A stretch of 41,723 bases of DNA, from NCBI RefSeq assembly GCF_003312425.1, contig NZ_QNUX01000020.1, positions 1-41,723 on the forward strand. The letters run 5' to 3'. This stretch comes from Flavobacterium psychrolimnae (GTDB lineage Bacteria; Bacteroidota; Bacteroidia; Flavobacteriales; Flavobacteriaceae). The position numbers were made by a program, and so were the translations under genes. The first letter of the stretch is position 1. Every line of letters begins with the position of its first letter. Shown here in pieces: positions 7,861 to 16,780 of this stretch. A model generated the notes under the pieces. The model ran no database searches, was not told the DNA's origin, and worked only from the letters and a program-made list of their open reading frames with translations.

Positions 7861-8820
7861 ATGAATTTATCAATACTCATACCGCTTCTTAATGAAGAGG
7901 AATCGCTTAATGAACTATATAATTGGATCATCAAAGTGATGCATTCTCATAATTATTCGTACGAAATCATTTTTCTGGATGATGGAAGTACGGATAATTC
8001 ATGGACTATCATCGAAGGATTTGCAAATGAAAATCCTCATGTAAAAGGCGTTCGTTTCATGAAAAATTTTGGAAAATCACAAGCACTGCATGCTGGTTTC
8101 GCTAAAGCGCAAGGCGATGTCATCATTACTATGGATGCTGACTTGCAAGACAGCCCAGAGGAAATTCCGGGATTGTACGACATGATTGTCAACGGAAAAT
8201 ATGATTTAGTTTCCGGATGGAAAAAGAAACGCTATGACTCCGTGGTGGCAAAAAACTTGCCTTCTAAATTGTTCAATTGGGCGGCTAGAAAAACATCGGG
8301 AGTGGAATTGAATGATTTCAATTGCGGATTGAAAGCCTACAAAAATATTGTGGTGAAAAACATTGAAGTTTCGGGTGAAATGCACCGATACATTCCGGTT
8401 TTGGCAAAAAATGCCGGTTTTGGCAAAATTGGCGAAAAAATAGTGCAACATCAAGCCCGAAAATATGGTGAAACTAAATTTGGGATGGAACGCTTTATCA
8501 ATGGTTTTCTGGATTTAATAACTATTTGGTTTCTATCAAGATTTGGAAAAAGACCAATGCACTTATTTGGAGCCATGGGATCATTAATGTTTATTATTGG
8601 GTTTATGCTTGCCGGATATATTGGTATTTCAAAATTGTACCACATGTATAATGACATGCGTTATAGTCTGGTAACAAATAATCCTTGGTTTTATATCGCG
8701 CTTACCACAATGGTTTTGGGAACACAATTATTTTTGGCTGGATTTCTTGGCGAAATAATTTTGAGAACAAAAAACAATGAAGAGCGTTATAAAGTATCGA
8801 CTGAGGTTAATTTTTTATAA
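7861..8820 (+). CDS. Membrane glycosyltransferase family 2 (DPM1/GtrB-like)
   Basis: A 319-aa protein. The GT2 GT-A domain covers about 1-230: LSILIPLLNEEESL (3-16), FLDDGSTDNSW (39-48) and the metal/nucleotide motif MDADLQD (91-97, Asp92 and Asp94). The C-terminus carries two helices (about 238-262 and 276-300), the layout of polyprenyl-phosphate sugar transferases such as GtrB and ArnC. The likely reaction is transfer of a sugar from a nucleotide donor to undecaprenyl phosphate at the inner membrane; donor and acceptor are inferred. It is the second gene of the DUF4199 operon, followed by the structured repeat at 8857-8927. Confidence 0.9.
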   Translation: MNLSILIPLLNEEESLNELYNWIIKVMHSHNYSYEIIFLDDGSTDNSWTIIEGFANENPHVKGVRFMKNFGKSQALHAGFAKAQGDVIITMDADLQDSPEEIPGLYDMIVNGKYDLVSGWKKKRYDSVVAKNLPSKLFNWAARKTSGVELNDFNCGLKAYKNIVVKNIEVSGEMHRYIPVLAKNAGFGKIGEKIVQHQARKYGETKFGMERFINGFLDLITIWFLSRFGKRPMHLFGAMGSLMFIIGFMLAGYIGISKLYHMYNDMRYSLVTNNPWFYIALTTMVLGTQLFLAGFLGEIILRTKNNEERYKVSTEVNFL

Positions 8821-8856
8821 ATTTATGTAAACGAAAAGGTTCTCGTTTGCACAATA

Positions 8857-8927
8857 CCTAGCCCTGATAGTAGCGGCATCCCACGCTTTTTTTAGCGTGG
8901 ATACAGCGGATAGCAGGATTAGCTCCT
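8857..8927 (+). repeat. Flavobacterial structured intergenic element (Flavo-1-like RNA or repeat)
   Basis: A 7-bp hairpin, CCACGCT (8881-8887) with AGCGTGG (8894-8900), is enclosed by an imperfect outer helix joining CCTAGCCCTG (8857-8866) to CAGGATTAGCT (8914-8924). Conserved-looking flanks GATAGTAGCGGCATC and ATACAGCGGATAGCAGG surround it. From memory this arrangement recurs in Flavobacterium intergenic regions and may be the Flavo-1 RNA family; I could not check that. Its position after the glycosyltransferase stop suggests a 3'-end structure. Confidence 0.6.
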
Positions 8928-8988
8928 AAAAACAAAACAACTGGATTTAAATTTCATTTACGAATTTAGAACCTAAAAAAAATATACA

Positions 8989-10716
8989 ATGAAAATCAAA
9001 CAAAACATTTTAGATGCAGTAAATGAGTGGCTTACACCAACATTTGACACCGCAACACAAGAAGCGATAAAGGAAATGATGACTACATCTCCGAAAGAAC
9101 TGGAAGAGAGTTTTTATAAAAATCTTGAATTTGGAACCGGTGGAATGCGCGGTGTTATGGGCGTGGGAAACAATCGCATCAATAAATATACGCTAGGAAA
9201 AAGTACTCAAGGACTTTCGGATTACTTGCATACTGCTTTTCCTAACCAACCTTTGAAAGCCGTTATTGCTTACGATTGTCGTCATAATAGCGATACTTTG
9301 GCTAAATTAGTGGCGGATGTTTTCACGGCTAACGGAATTGAAGTGTATTTATTTTCGGAATTGCGACCTACTCCAGAATTGTCATTTGCGGTAAAACATT
9401 TAGGTTGTCAGTGTGGAATCGTTCTTACGGCATCACATAATCCACCAGAATATAACGGATATAAAGTGTACTGGCAAGATGGTGGACAAATTGTACCGCC
9501 GGAAGATGAGGGAATTATCAATGTTATTGAAAATTTAAATTACAATCAAATCAAGTTCACTGCAAATGAAGATTTGATACATTATATAGATAAGGAAGTT
9601 GATGAAGCTTTTATAAAATCAACTATCGAGAATGCGAGTTTTGGAACTTCGGCTGAAGCTAAAGAAAACCTGAACATTGTTTTCACTTCTTTGCACGGAA
9701 CTTCAATCACATTAGTTCCTGACACTTTTGCGCAAGCGGGATACACAAATGTGCATATTGTGGAAGAACAAAGAGTGCCAAATGGTGATTTCCCAACTGT
9801 AAAATCTCCTAACCCAGAAGAGCCGGAAGCATTGACAATGGCGTTGGCATTGGCAGATAAAACCCATGCTGATATTGTTATTGGAACGGATCCTGATTGC
9901 GATAGATTAGGTGTTGCGGTTCGAAATAACGAAGGACAAATGACCTTGCTGAACGGAAATCAAACGATGATTTTGATGACCGCATTTCTATTGGAACAAT
10001 GGAAAAAAGCGGATAAAATCAATGGTAAACAATTTGTGGGTTCTACAATTGTTTCTACTCCTATGATGATGGAATTAGCAACAAACTACGGCGTGGAATG
10101 CAAAGTGGGATTGACTGGTTTCAAATGGATTGCCAAAATGATTAAGGATTTTCCTGAGTTGGAATTCATTGGTGGCGGTGAAGAAAGTTTCGGTTATATG
10201 GTAGGCGATGCTGTACGTGATAAAGATGCTGTTGCAGCTACGTTATTGATTTGCGAATTAGCGGCTCAAGCCAAAGCCAAAGGAAGCACGGTTTACAAAG
10301 AATTATTAAAACTTTATGTTGACAACGGTTTTTACAAAGAACACTTAGTTTCATTGACTAAAAAAGGAATGGATGGTTTGCAGGAAATCAATCAGATGAT
10401 GATTGACATGAGAGAAAATCCATTGAAAGAAATCAACGGACAACGTGTAATTATGCTGGAAGATTATCAATCCTCAATCGCTAAAAATTTACTTACTGAT
10501 GAGGAATCCAAAATGGAAATTCCAAAATCGAACGTATTGATTTATTACACCGAAGACGGCTCTAAAATTTGCGCCAGACCAAGTGGAACGGAACCAAAAA
10601 TAAAATTCTATATCAGTGTAAATACGGAATTGGAATCAGTAGAAGATTTCAACGAAGTAGAAAGTATTTTGGACCATAAAATAAAAAATATTATTACTTC
10701 AATGCAATTGAATTAA
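8989..10716 (+). CDS. Phospho-sugar mutase (phosphoglucomutase/phosphomannomutase)
   Basis: A cytoplasmic 575-aa alpha-D-phosphohexomutase with all four signatures: phosphoserine loop [13 protein letters not shown] with Ser149, metal loop GTDPDCDR (299-306, Asp301/303/305), sugar-specificity loop GGGEESFGY (from 395), and phosphate-binding RPSGTEPK near the C-terminus. Length and the [10 protein letters not shown] motif (49-58) fit the larger PGM2/PgcA-type enzymes interconverting glucose 1- and 6-phosphate, possibly mannose phosphates. The GEES sugar loop is the common one for glucose/mannose phosphates. It feeds nucleotide-sugar synthesis and sits between a glycosyltransferase and an exporter, but a hairpin separates it from the latter. 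Confidence 0.93.
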   Translation: MKIKQNILDAVNEWLTPTFDTATQEAIKEMMTTSPKELEESFYKNLEFGTGGMRGVMGVGNNRINKYTLGKSTQGLSDYLHTAFPNQPLKAVIAYDCRHNSDTLAKLVADVFTANGIEVYLFSELRPTPELSFAVKHLGCQCGIVLTASHNPPEYNGYKVYWQDGGQIVPPEDEGIINVIENLNYNQIKFTANEDLIHYIDKEVDEAFIKSTIENASFGTSAEAKENLNIVFTSLHGTSITLVPDTFAQAGYTNVHIVEEQRVPNGDFPTVKSPNPEEPEALTMALALADKTHADIVIGTDPDCDRLGVAVRNNEGQMTLLNGNQTMILMTAFLLEQWKKADKINGKQFVGSTIVSTPMMMELATNYGVECKVGLTGFKWIAKMIKDFPELEFIGGGEESFGYMVGDAVRDKDAVAATLLICELAAQAKAKGSTVYKELLKLYVDNGFYKEHLVSLTKKGMDGLQEINQMMIDMRENPLKEINGQRVIMLEDYQSSIAKNLLTDEESKMEIPKSNVLIYYTEDGSKICARPSGTEPKIKFYISVNTELESVEDFNEVESILDHKIKNIITSMQLN

Positions 10717-10743
10717 TTAAAAAACAAAATTGATTTTTCAGAC

Positions 10744-10774
10744 AGACCCGATAAGTAGAGAACTTATCGGGTCT
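10744..10774. terminator. Hairpin after the phosphohexomutase gene
   Basis: A 13-bp perfect stem, AGACCCGATAAGT (10744-10756) with ACTTATCGGGTCT (10762-10774), has a 5-nt loop. No T-run follows directly on the plus strand, so this may be a weak terminator or an mRNA 3'-end stabiliser. Confidence 0.6.
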
Positions 10775-10796
10775 TGATGATAAAAAAACAACTTAA

Positions 10797-12644
10797 ATGG
10801 ACTCAAATTTCAAAAAAATTATTCCTTTCACAAAACCATATCGTTCTCATATGGTTTGGAACGTAATATTCAATATTTTTTACGCACTGTTTAGTACTTT
10901 GTCATTTATTGCATTAATCCCTATGATGGATGTCCTTTTTGGCACAAGTGAAAAAATCAACAAAAAACCTGTTTTAGAATCTATTTTTGATATTATCAAA
11001 TTCTCTAAAGAATACTTATACTATAACATCACACAACTAACAGACGAGCATGGTCCTGAATTTGCGTTACTGCTAGTTATAGGTATAGTTAGCATCACTT
11101 TCCTGTTAAAAAATCTGTTTAATTACCTTGCATCTAATCATTTGATGCATCTTAAAAACGGCGTATTGAAGGATTTAAGAAATTCAATGTATCACAAAAT
11201 CATCAACTTACCTGTTTCCTACTATTCTGAAAAAAGAAAAGGAGATATTATGGCTCGAATGTTGGGTGATGTAAATGAAGTTCAAAATTCTTTTTTTTCT
11301 ATCCTAGAATTAATTGTAAAGGAACCAATGACAATTATATTCACCCTAATTGGAATGATTGCAATCAGTTTCAAATTGACCTTGTTTGTCTTTATTTTCA
11401 TCCCTCTATCAGGACTATTAATATCAAAAATTGGTAAGTCATTGCGCAGCAAATCCGAGAGAGTACAATATGAAAATGGTTATCTAATTTCAATTGTAGA
11501 GGAATCGTTATCCGGACTAAAAGTTGTTAAGAGTTACAATGCAGAATCAAATTTTAAAGAAAAATTTAATGATTCAGTTACCAGAGTCTTAAAGTTATCT
11601 AATAGTATCGGAAAAAAGAACAACTTAGCTACACCATTAAGTGAGTTCTTAGGAATTATTACAATTTGTGTATTGCTTTGGTTTGGTGGAAAAATGGTAC
11701 TTGTAGATACGCTGCCTAATGGAAAAGCACTCCTTGATGGAGCTAAGTTCCTAGCCTACATGGGTCTTGCTTATAACATTCTAACTCCGGCAAAAGCTAT
11801 TTCTAAAGCCTCTTATTCCGTAAAAAATGGATTGGCGGCAGCCCAACGTGTTTTTGAAGTTCTAGAAGTAAAAAATGAAATTACAGACAGCGAAAATGCG
11901 GTTAAAAAATCAACTTTTGAAGACAGTATAACTATTAAAAATATTAATTTTAGATACGAAGAAGAGAATGTTTTAAAAGACTTTTCACTTCAAGTTAAAA
12001 AAGGACAAACTGTTGCTCTTGTAGGACAATCCGGTAGTGGGAAAAGTACCATTGCTAATTTATTGACTCGTTTTTATGATGTGAATGAAGGAACAATTGC
12101 AATTGATGGAATTGATATCAAAGATATGAACCTACATTCCCTTCGTGATTTAATGGGATTAGTTACCCAAGACAGTATTTTGTTTAACGATACGATTAAA
12201 GCTAATATCTCTCTTGGGAAATTAGACGCAACGGATGATGAAATTATTGAAGCGTTGAAAATTGCCAATGCCTATGAATTTGTAAAAGACTTACCGTTAG
12301 GAATTCATACTAATATTGGCGACAGCGGAAACAAACTTTCCGGTGGACAGAAACAACGTTTATCTATTGCCCGTGCCGTTTTGAAAAATCCTCCAATTAT
12401 GATCTTGGATGAAGCGACATCAGCATTGGATACTGAAAGTGAAAAATTTGTACAAGTAGCACTGGAAAACATGATGCAAAACCGAACTTCAATTGTAATT
12501 GCGCACCGTCTTTCTACCATTCAAAAAGCAGATTTGATTGTTGTGATGCAAAAAGGAAAAGTAGTCGAACAAGGAAAACACGAGGAACTTATTGCAATGA
12601 ATGGTATGTATAATAAGTTGGTTACCATGCAATCATTTGAATGA
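10797..12644 (+). CDS. ABC exporter, fused permease and ATPase (MsbA-like)
   Basis: A 615-aa half-transporter. Residues 1-350 hold a six-helix exporter domain, with hydrophobic segments near 20-45, 92-112, 175-215 and 280-300. The C-terminal ATPase has Walker A GQSGSGKST (410-418), LSGGQ (514-518), Walker B MILDEA with Glu539, then SALD and the H-loop IVIAHRLST. The fold and single-gene layout match homodimeric type IV exporters such as MsbA (lipid A flippase) or multidrug exporters. The substrate is not visible; nearby glycan genes make a lipid or glycolipid plausible. No linked partner half is present. Confidence 0.9.
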   Translation: MDSNFKKIIPFTKPYRSHMVWNVIFNIFYALFSTLSFIALIPMMDVLFGTSEKINKKPVLESIFDIIKFSKEYLYYNITQLTDEHGPEFALLLVIGIVSITFLLKNLFNYLASNHLMHLKNGVLKDLRNSMYHKIINLPVSYYSEKRKGDIMARMLGDVNEVQNSFFSILELIVKEPMTIIFTLIGMIAISFKLTLFVFIFIPLSGLLISKIGKSLRSKSERVQYENGYLISIVEESLSGLKVVKSYNAESNFKEKFNDSVTRVLKLSNSIGKKNNLATPLSEFLGIITICVLLWFGGKMVLVDTLPNGKALLDGAKFLAYMGLAYNILTPAKAISKASYSVKNGLAAAQRVFEVLEVKNEITDSENAVKKSTFEDSITIKNINFRYEEENVLKDFSLQVKKGQTVALVGQSGSGKSTIANLLTRFYDVNEGTIAIDGIDIKDMNLHSLRDLMGLVTQDSILFNDTIKANISLGKLDATDDEIIEALKIANAYEFVKDLPLGIHTNIGDSGNKLSGGQKQRLSIARAVLKNPPIMILDEATSALDTESEKFVQVALENMMQNRTSIVIAHRLSTIQKADLIVVMQKGKVVEQGKHEELIAMNGMYNKLVTMQSFE

Positions 12645-12743
12645 TTTTGACAGAGTGCAGATTTTTAATTTTTTGATGAATGCTTTTCTCAGTGGGAGAA
12701 AATAACCAACTAATTTCATTTTTTAAATCTTTAAATCTAAAAT

Positions 12744-13445
12744 ATGTACATCAACAATCCAAACATAAAACTACCTGAAGACCCAAATACTGTTGTTTGG
12801 AAATATCTTGATTTATCTAAATTTTTGGATTTATTGATGTCTGAAAAATTATTCATGTCGCGATCCGATAAATTCGAAGATCAATATGAAGGCACTTTTA
12901 GCGAACCCACATTTGAGGAAATAAAAAAACTGTCAATAGACAATCCTGACTTTTTAAACTATTATAAAACACACAGGGAAAAAGTAGCAATTAGCAGCTG
13001 GCACATCAATGAATACGAATCATTTGCCATGTGGCAGATTTTCACGCAAAACAGTGAAGGGTTGGCAATTCAATCCACAATTGGGCGTTTGCAAGAATCC
13101 TTGAATCCGGAAACTAATTTCAATCAATACATTGGAGAAGTAAATTACATCGATTACAAAAAAGAGCACATTCCGTTTGACGATATGTTTTTTCCTTTTT
13201 TATTCAAACGAAAAAGTTTTCAGTATGAAGGCGAAGTACGAATCATTACAGACATTGGCGAAAGCGAAATCAAAATCAATGAGGGATTGAAAATTAATGT
13301 AGACATCAATCAGTTGATTGAAAAAATATACATTCATCCCAAATCCGAAAACTGGTATAAAAATCTGGTCATTCAATTAGTGAAACAACTGGGTTTTGAT
13401 TTCACCATTGAAAAATCAGACTTAGAAAGTGATATTTTGATTTAA
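12744..13445 (+). CDS. DUF2971 domain protein
   Basis: A 233-aa soluble protein. The order WKYLDLSKFLDLL (24-36), the MSRSDKFEDQYEG block (about 43-55), ISSWHINEYESFAMWQIF (about 83-100) and the late EVRIITD segment fit DUF2971, a widespread family without established biochemistry. Some relatives sit near phage-defence genes, but here the neighbours are core genes. It is separated from the ABC gene by 99 bp and converges on the EF-hand lipoprotein gene with 11 bp between stops. No clear terminator is seen in that short gap. Confidence 0.78.
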   Translation: MYINNPNIKLPEDPNTVVWKYLDLSKFLDLLMSEKLFMSRSDKFEDQYEGTFSEPTFEEIKKLSIDNPDFLNYYKTHREKVAISSWHINEYESFAMWQIFTQNSEGLAIQSTIGRLQESLNPETNFNQYIGEVNYIDYKKEHIPFDDMFFPFLFKRKSFQYEGEVRIITDIGESEIKINEGLKINVDINQLIEKIYIHPKSENWYKNLVIQLVKQLGFDFTIEKSDLESDILI

Positions 13446-13456
13446 AACCAATCTTA

Positions 13457-14179
13457 TTAAACTGGCTCGTAACCAATTATTTCCCATTCTTTTTTCGACA
13501 AATCAATATAGTAGTAATTCACAACATCTTTCTTATCAAACTCTCCGTTTTTATTGGTATCCTCAACGGTTCTGTAGTAAAGACGATTTTTTGAACTAAT
13601 CAATTTCCAATCAATTAATTCCTGAAAATCAGAAGATATTTTAGTGAATTTCTCACCGCTGATTTCACTTAAATACAAAGCTTTAATATCACTTGTATCT
13701 AATTTTCCGTCCTTATTCGTGTCCATATCAACCATAGTGTACACCATGATCTGGTTATTGGTTTTATCAGCAACCGACTTCAAATACGTAGCTGTTTGAA
13801 TTAAAACAGGTTTGTCTGTCAATTTTCTGATGGAATCCGAATCTACTTTTTGGAATTTTAAATTCTGCAAGAAACCAGTAATTTCAAATTCGCCATAATT
13901 TGAAATTGTAAAACTCAAATCATTCACACTGGAAGAACCATATCTAGATTTCACTCCTCGCTCCCGAATGCTTAAATCAGCCACAGGATGAATTAAATAA
14001 TCCGTTCCCTCCATTTGCAGTGGCAAATCTGCAATTTGTATCTGAGTCGAATCAGCTCTGGTAATTTGTTTTGATTTACCAGTACCGTCATACGTTACTT
14101 TTGGAATTTCAACTTCTTCCTTACAACTTGTCAAAAACAAAATTGCTATTCCTATTAATGTGATATGTAGTTTTTTCAT
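13457..14179 (-). CDS. Lipoprotein with two EF-hand-like calcium loops, function unknown
   Basis: A 240-aa protein with a lipoprotein signal peptide: MKKLHITLIGIAILFLTSC, lipid-accepting Cys at about residue 19. I do not recognise the family. The second half contains two 12-residue loops with EF-hand/dockerin spacing: DTNKDGKLDTSD and DTNKNGEFDKKD, both with Asp/Asn at 1, 3, 5, Gly at 6 and Asp at 9 and 12, each followed by an aromatic-rich strand (IKALYLSEI, VVNYYYIDL). It is therefore probably a periplasmic or surface lipoprotein that binds calcium. It stands apart from the TonB receptor gene upstream by about 120 bp. Confidence 0.75.
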   Translation of the reverse strand: MKKLHITLIGIAILFLTSCKEEVEIPKVTYDGTGKSKQITRADSTQIQIADLPLQMEGTDYLIHPVADLSIRERGVKSRYGSSSVNDLSFTISNYGEFEITGFLQNLKFQKVDSDSIRKLTDKPVLIQTATYLKSVADKTNNQIMVYTMVDMDTNKDGKLDTSDIKALYLSEISGEKFTKISSDFQELIDWKLISSKNRLYYRTVEDTNKNGEFDKKDVVNYYYIDLSKKEWEIIGYEPV

Positions 14180-14299
14180 AATCCTGTACTTTAAAATCCA
14201 AATGTAATCATTTTTAAAAAATGGTAATGAAATTATGCCGCCGATTTGCCTAATTAAATGGGTATAGATATGTATATTAAATTTTTAAAGTCATTCCCA

Positions 14300-16768
14300 T
14301 TACAACTTCGCAGTCAATTTTATATTAAAAACTCTGGTGGTCATGTAATTAGGAATTGCATATTGATTTTTAGAATACACATCGCGAACCCATGTATTAG
14401 TTATGGCATTTTGATTGTCAAAAAGATTAAAAATTTCCAATCCTATCGCCAACTCTTTAAAGTCTTTAAACAAACCCGAATTCTTTTTTACAGTAGAATT
14501 GTCTATAAAAACTTTAGAAAAACCTACATCCACGCGGCGATAGTCATTCAACCTATTTTGGTACAAATAAGGATCAGCATATGACGGTGAACCGCCTGGC
14601 AATCCGGTATTGTAAACTAAATTCAGATACAATTTTAAACTTGGAATATTTGGCATATAGTCTTGAAATAAAAGTCCAAATTTCAATCTCTGGTCTGTAG
14701 GTCTGGCAATATATCCCTTATCATTGCTGTTTTCTTCTGTTTTCAAATAGCCAAAACTAAACCACGATTCTGTTCCAGGTACAAACTCCCCGTTCAAGCG
14801 AACATCCAATCCTTGCGCATATGCAGTGGCATTATTGTTAGCTGCGTAACGAATTCGAACATTGTCAATCGTATATGTATTCACATCTGTCAACGATTTA
14901 TAATACAACTCCGAAACCAACTTGAAAGGACGATTCCACATCTCAAAACTATAATCATTCCCAATAACAACATGCACCGATTGTTGCGCCTTGGTATTAG
15001 GTTGTACCATTCCATCCGCATCTCTCAACTCCCTGTAAAAAGGTGGTTGATGGTACAATCCTCCCGAAAGTCTAAAAACCATATCTTTCTCCCAATCTGG
15101 TTTTATGGCAAATTGTGCTCTGGGACTGAAAGTAATTTGGGATTTGCCAGCTACAGTAGAACCTAAAACCTCCCAGTTATGAAAACGTACTCCGGCATTA
15201 TACCAAACCTCACTCGAACCAATATTCGATTTCAAACTCCATTGCCCATATCCTGAAAATCTATTTATGGAATTAAAATTTGTCGCTCGGATATTTTGAT
15301 ACGGAAGAAGAGGTCCAGTGTAAGGCGAATACGGCTGGTCATTTTTAGGCAAATCAATAATTGGTGGATTCAAAGAAAAACCCGCAGAATCAATAACCTC
15401 CCACTCTATTATTCTGTCACGGATAGATTCCCGTGTATATTTAATTCCCCACTCCAACTGACTTTCTTTCCAATCGTGAAATCCTTTTATCTCCGTATTA
15501 ACAATCAGCGCATCCAAATCATTTCTGGCATGACTCAGCTGCGATCCAATTCCTCTTGTGAAAGCAACTTCTCCAAAAGTTTCAGAACCAATATTAGAAT
15601 CCACTTCGCCTAAACGGTATTGTGCGAAAATATCGAAATATTCTTGTTCCAAAGTTTGAAAAACAGAACCAATAAATTTCAAAGTAAAATTATCCGAAAC
15701 ATTGAATGTTGTTTTCAAAGCTCCAAAATACGTATCGTATTCGTCTTTTTCCTGACCTTCATAAAAGACTGTCAGGGCCATAGGATTATCTATAGTTCCA
15801 AAATTCGTCTGTCTGGTTAATGGCTGATATTGGTATTTATTTTGAGAAATATTCCCTAGAAAACTCCATTGCCATTTAGTCGAAGCTTGATAATTTATAT
15901 TGGTTTGAACATCCGCAAACGAGGGTGTAAAATTCGTTTGAGTTTCTTGGCTGTTCACAAAAAGACTGTTGTTGCGGTATCGAACTCCCGTTACTGCTGA
16001 CCATTTTTTATTTTTAGAAACGGCATCAACAGAAAGGCTTCCACCAAGGAAACTCGCTTCAAGGCTTGCGCCAAATTTAACCGGTTTTCTATAGGTAATA
16101 TCTAAAACAGAAGACAATTTATCTCCAAACTTTGCTTGAAAACCTCCCGCCGAAAAATCAACATTTTGCACTAAATCTGTATTGGTAAAACTCAAACCTT
16201 CTTGTTGCCCAGAACGAATAAGGAACGGACGATAGACTTCAATTTCATTCACATAAACCAAATTCTCGTCATAATTCCCTCCGCGCACTGCGTATTGTGT
16301 ACTCAACTCATTATTAGAATTTACTCCTGGCAAGGATTTCAAAATGTTTTCGATTCCGGCATTGGCTCCGGGAATTTTCCGAATCATCTCAGGCTCAATT
16401 GTTGTAATGCCCTGAATCTGTTTTCGGTTGTTGGAGGTCACAATAACTTCTCCCATTTGTTCTTCCAGATCGCTCATTACTGGATTGAACTCCTTTTGTT
16501 CATTGGCATCCAAAGAAAAAATCACAGTTATTTTTTTTAAAGAAACATGCGTAAAAACAAGTATCACTTGTTGGTTTGCAGGAATTTTCAAATTGTAAAA
16601 ACCATTTTCATTCGTTCGCGTACCGCCGCTCGAATAAGAAACATTTACGTTTTCTACCGGTTGATTGTTTTTATCTAAAATAACTCCTTTTATTCTAGCC
16701 GTTTGAGCGGATAGAGTTAGGCTCAAAAAGACAAATATTAATACAGGTAATAATTGATTCGCACTCAA
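14300..16768 (-). CDS. TonB-dependent receptor with carboxypeptidase-like regulatory domain
   Basis: An 822-aa outer-membrane protein: signal peptide 1-22, a carboxypeptidase-regulatory-like beta-sandwich at about 24-100 (ARIKGVILDKNNQPVENVNV), a plug domain at about 115-230 (VIVTSNNRKQIQGITTIEP... LPGVNSNNELSTQYAVRGG), then a 22-strand barrel ending in alternating aromatics (NIKLTAKL). No SusD partner is adjacent, so this is not a classical SusCD pair. It follows the M23 peptidase gene by 12 bp on the same strand, so the two are very likely co-transcribed. The ligand is unknown; nothing in the neighbourhood points to siderophores or a particular glycan. Confidence 0.9.
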   Translation of the reverse strand: MSANQLLPVLIFVFLSLTLSAQTARIKGVILDKNNQPVENVNVSYSSGGTRTNENGFYNLKIPANQQVILVFTHVSLKKITVIFSLDANEQKEFNPVMSDLEEQMGEVIVTSNNRKQIQGITTIEPEMIRKIPGANAGIENILKSLPGVNSNNELSTQYAVRGGNYDENLVYVNEIEVYRPFLIRSGQQEGLSFTNTDLVQNVDFSAGGFQAKFGDKLSSVLDITYRKPVKFGASLEASFLGGSLSVDAVSKNKKWSAVTGVRYRNNSLFVNSQETQTNFTPSFADVQTNINYQASTKWQWSFLGNISQNKYQYQPLTRQTNFGTIDNPMALTVFYEGQEKDEYDTYFGALKTTFNVSDNFTLKFIGSVFQTLEQEYFDIFAQYRLGEVDSNIGSETFGEVAFTRGIGSQLSHARNDLDALIVNTEIKGFHDWKESQLEWGIKYTRESIRDRIIEWEVIDSAGFSLNPPIIDLPKNDQPYSPYTGPLLPYQNIRATNFNSINRFSGYGQWSLKSNIGSSEVWYNAGVRFHNWEVLGSTVAGKSQITFSPRAQFAIKPDWEKDMVFRLSGGLYHQPPFYRELRDADGMVQPNTKAQQSVHVVIGNDYSFEMWNRPFKLVSELYYKSLTDVNTYTIDNVRIRYAANNNATAYAQGLDVRLNGEFVPGTESWFSFGYLKTEENSNDKGYIARPTDQRLKFGLLFQDYMPNIPSLKLYLNLVYNTGLPGGSPSYADPYLYQNRLNDYRRVDVGFSKVFIDNSTVKKNSGLFKDFKELAIGLEIFNLFDNQNAITNTWVRDVYSKNQYAIPNYMTTRVFNIKLTAKL

Positions 16769-16780
16769 AGTGTTTGGTTT

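Noticed and set aside
12744..13445. DUF2971 gene as part of a defence island
   Set aside because: Only core genes surround it, and nothing else in the area looks like a defence partner.
14258..16540. Plus-strand frames opposite the TonB receptor gene
   Set aside because: They are antisense shadows with basic, low-quality translations and no start signals.
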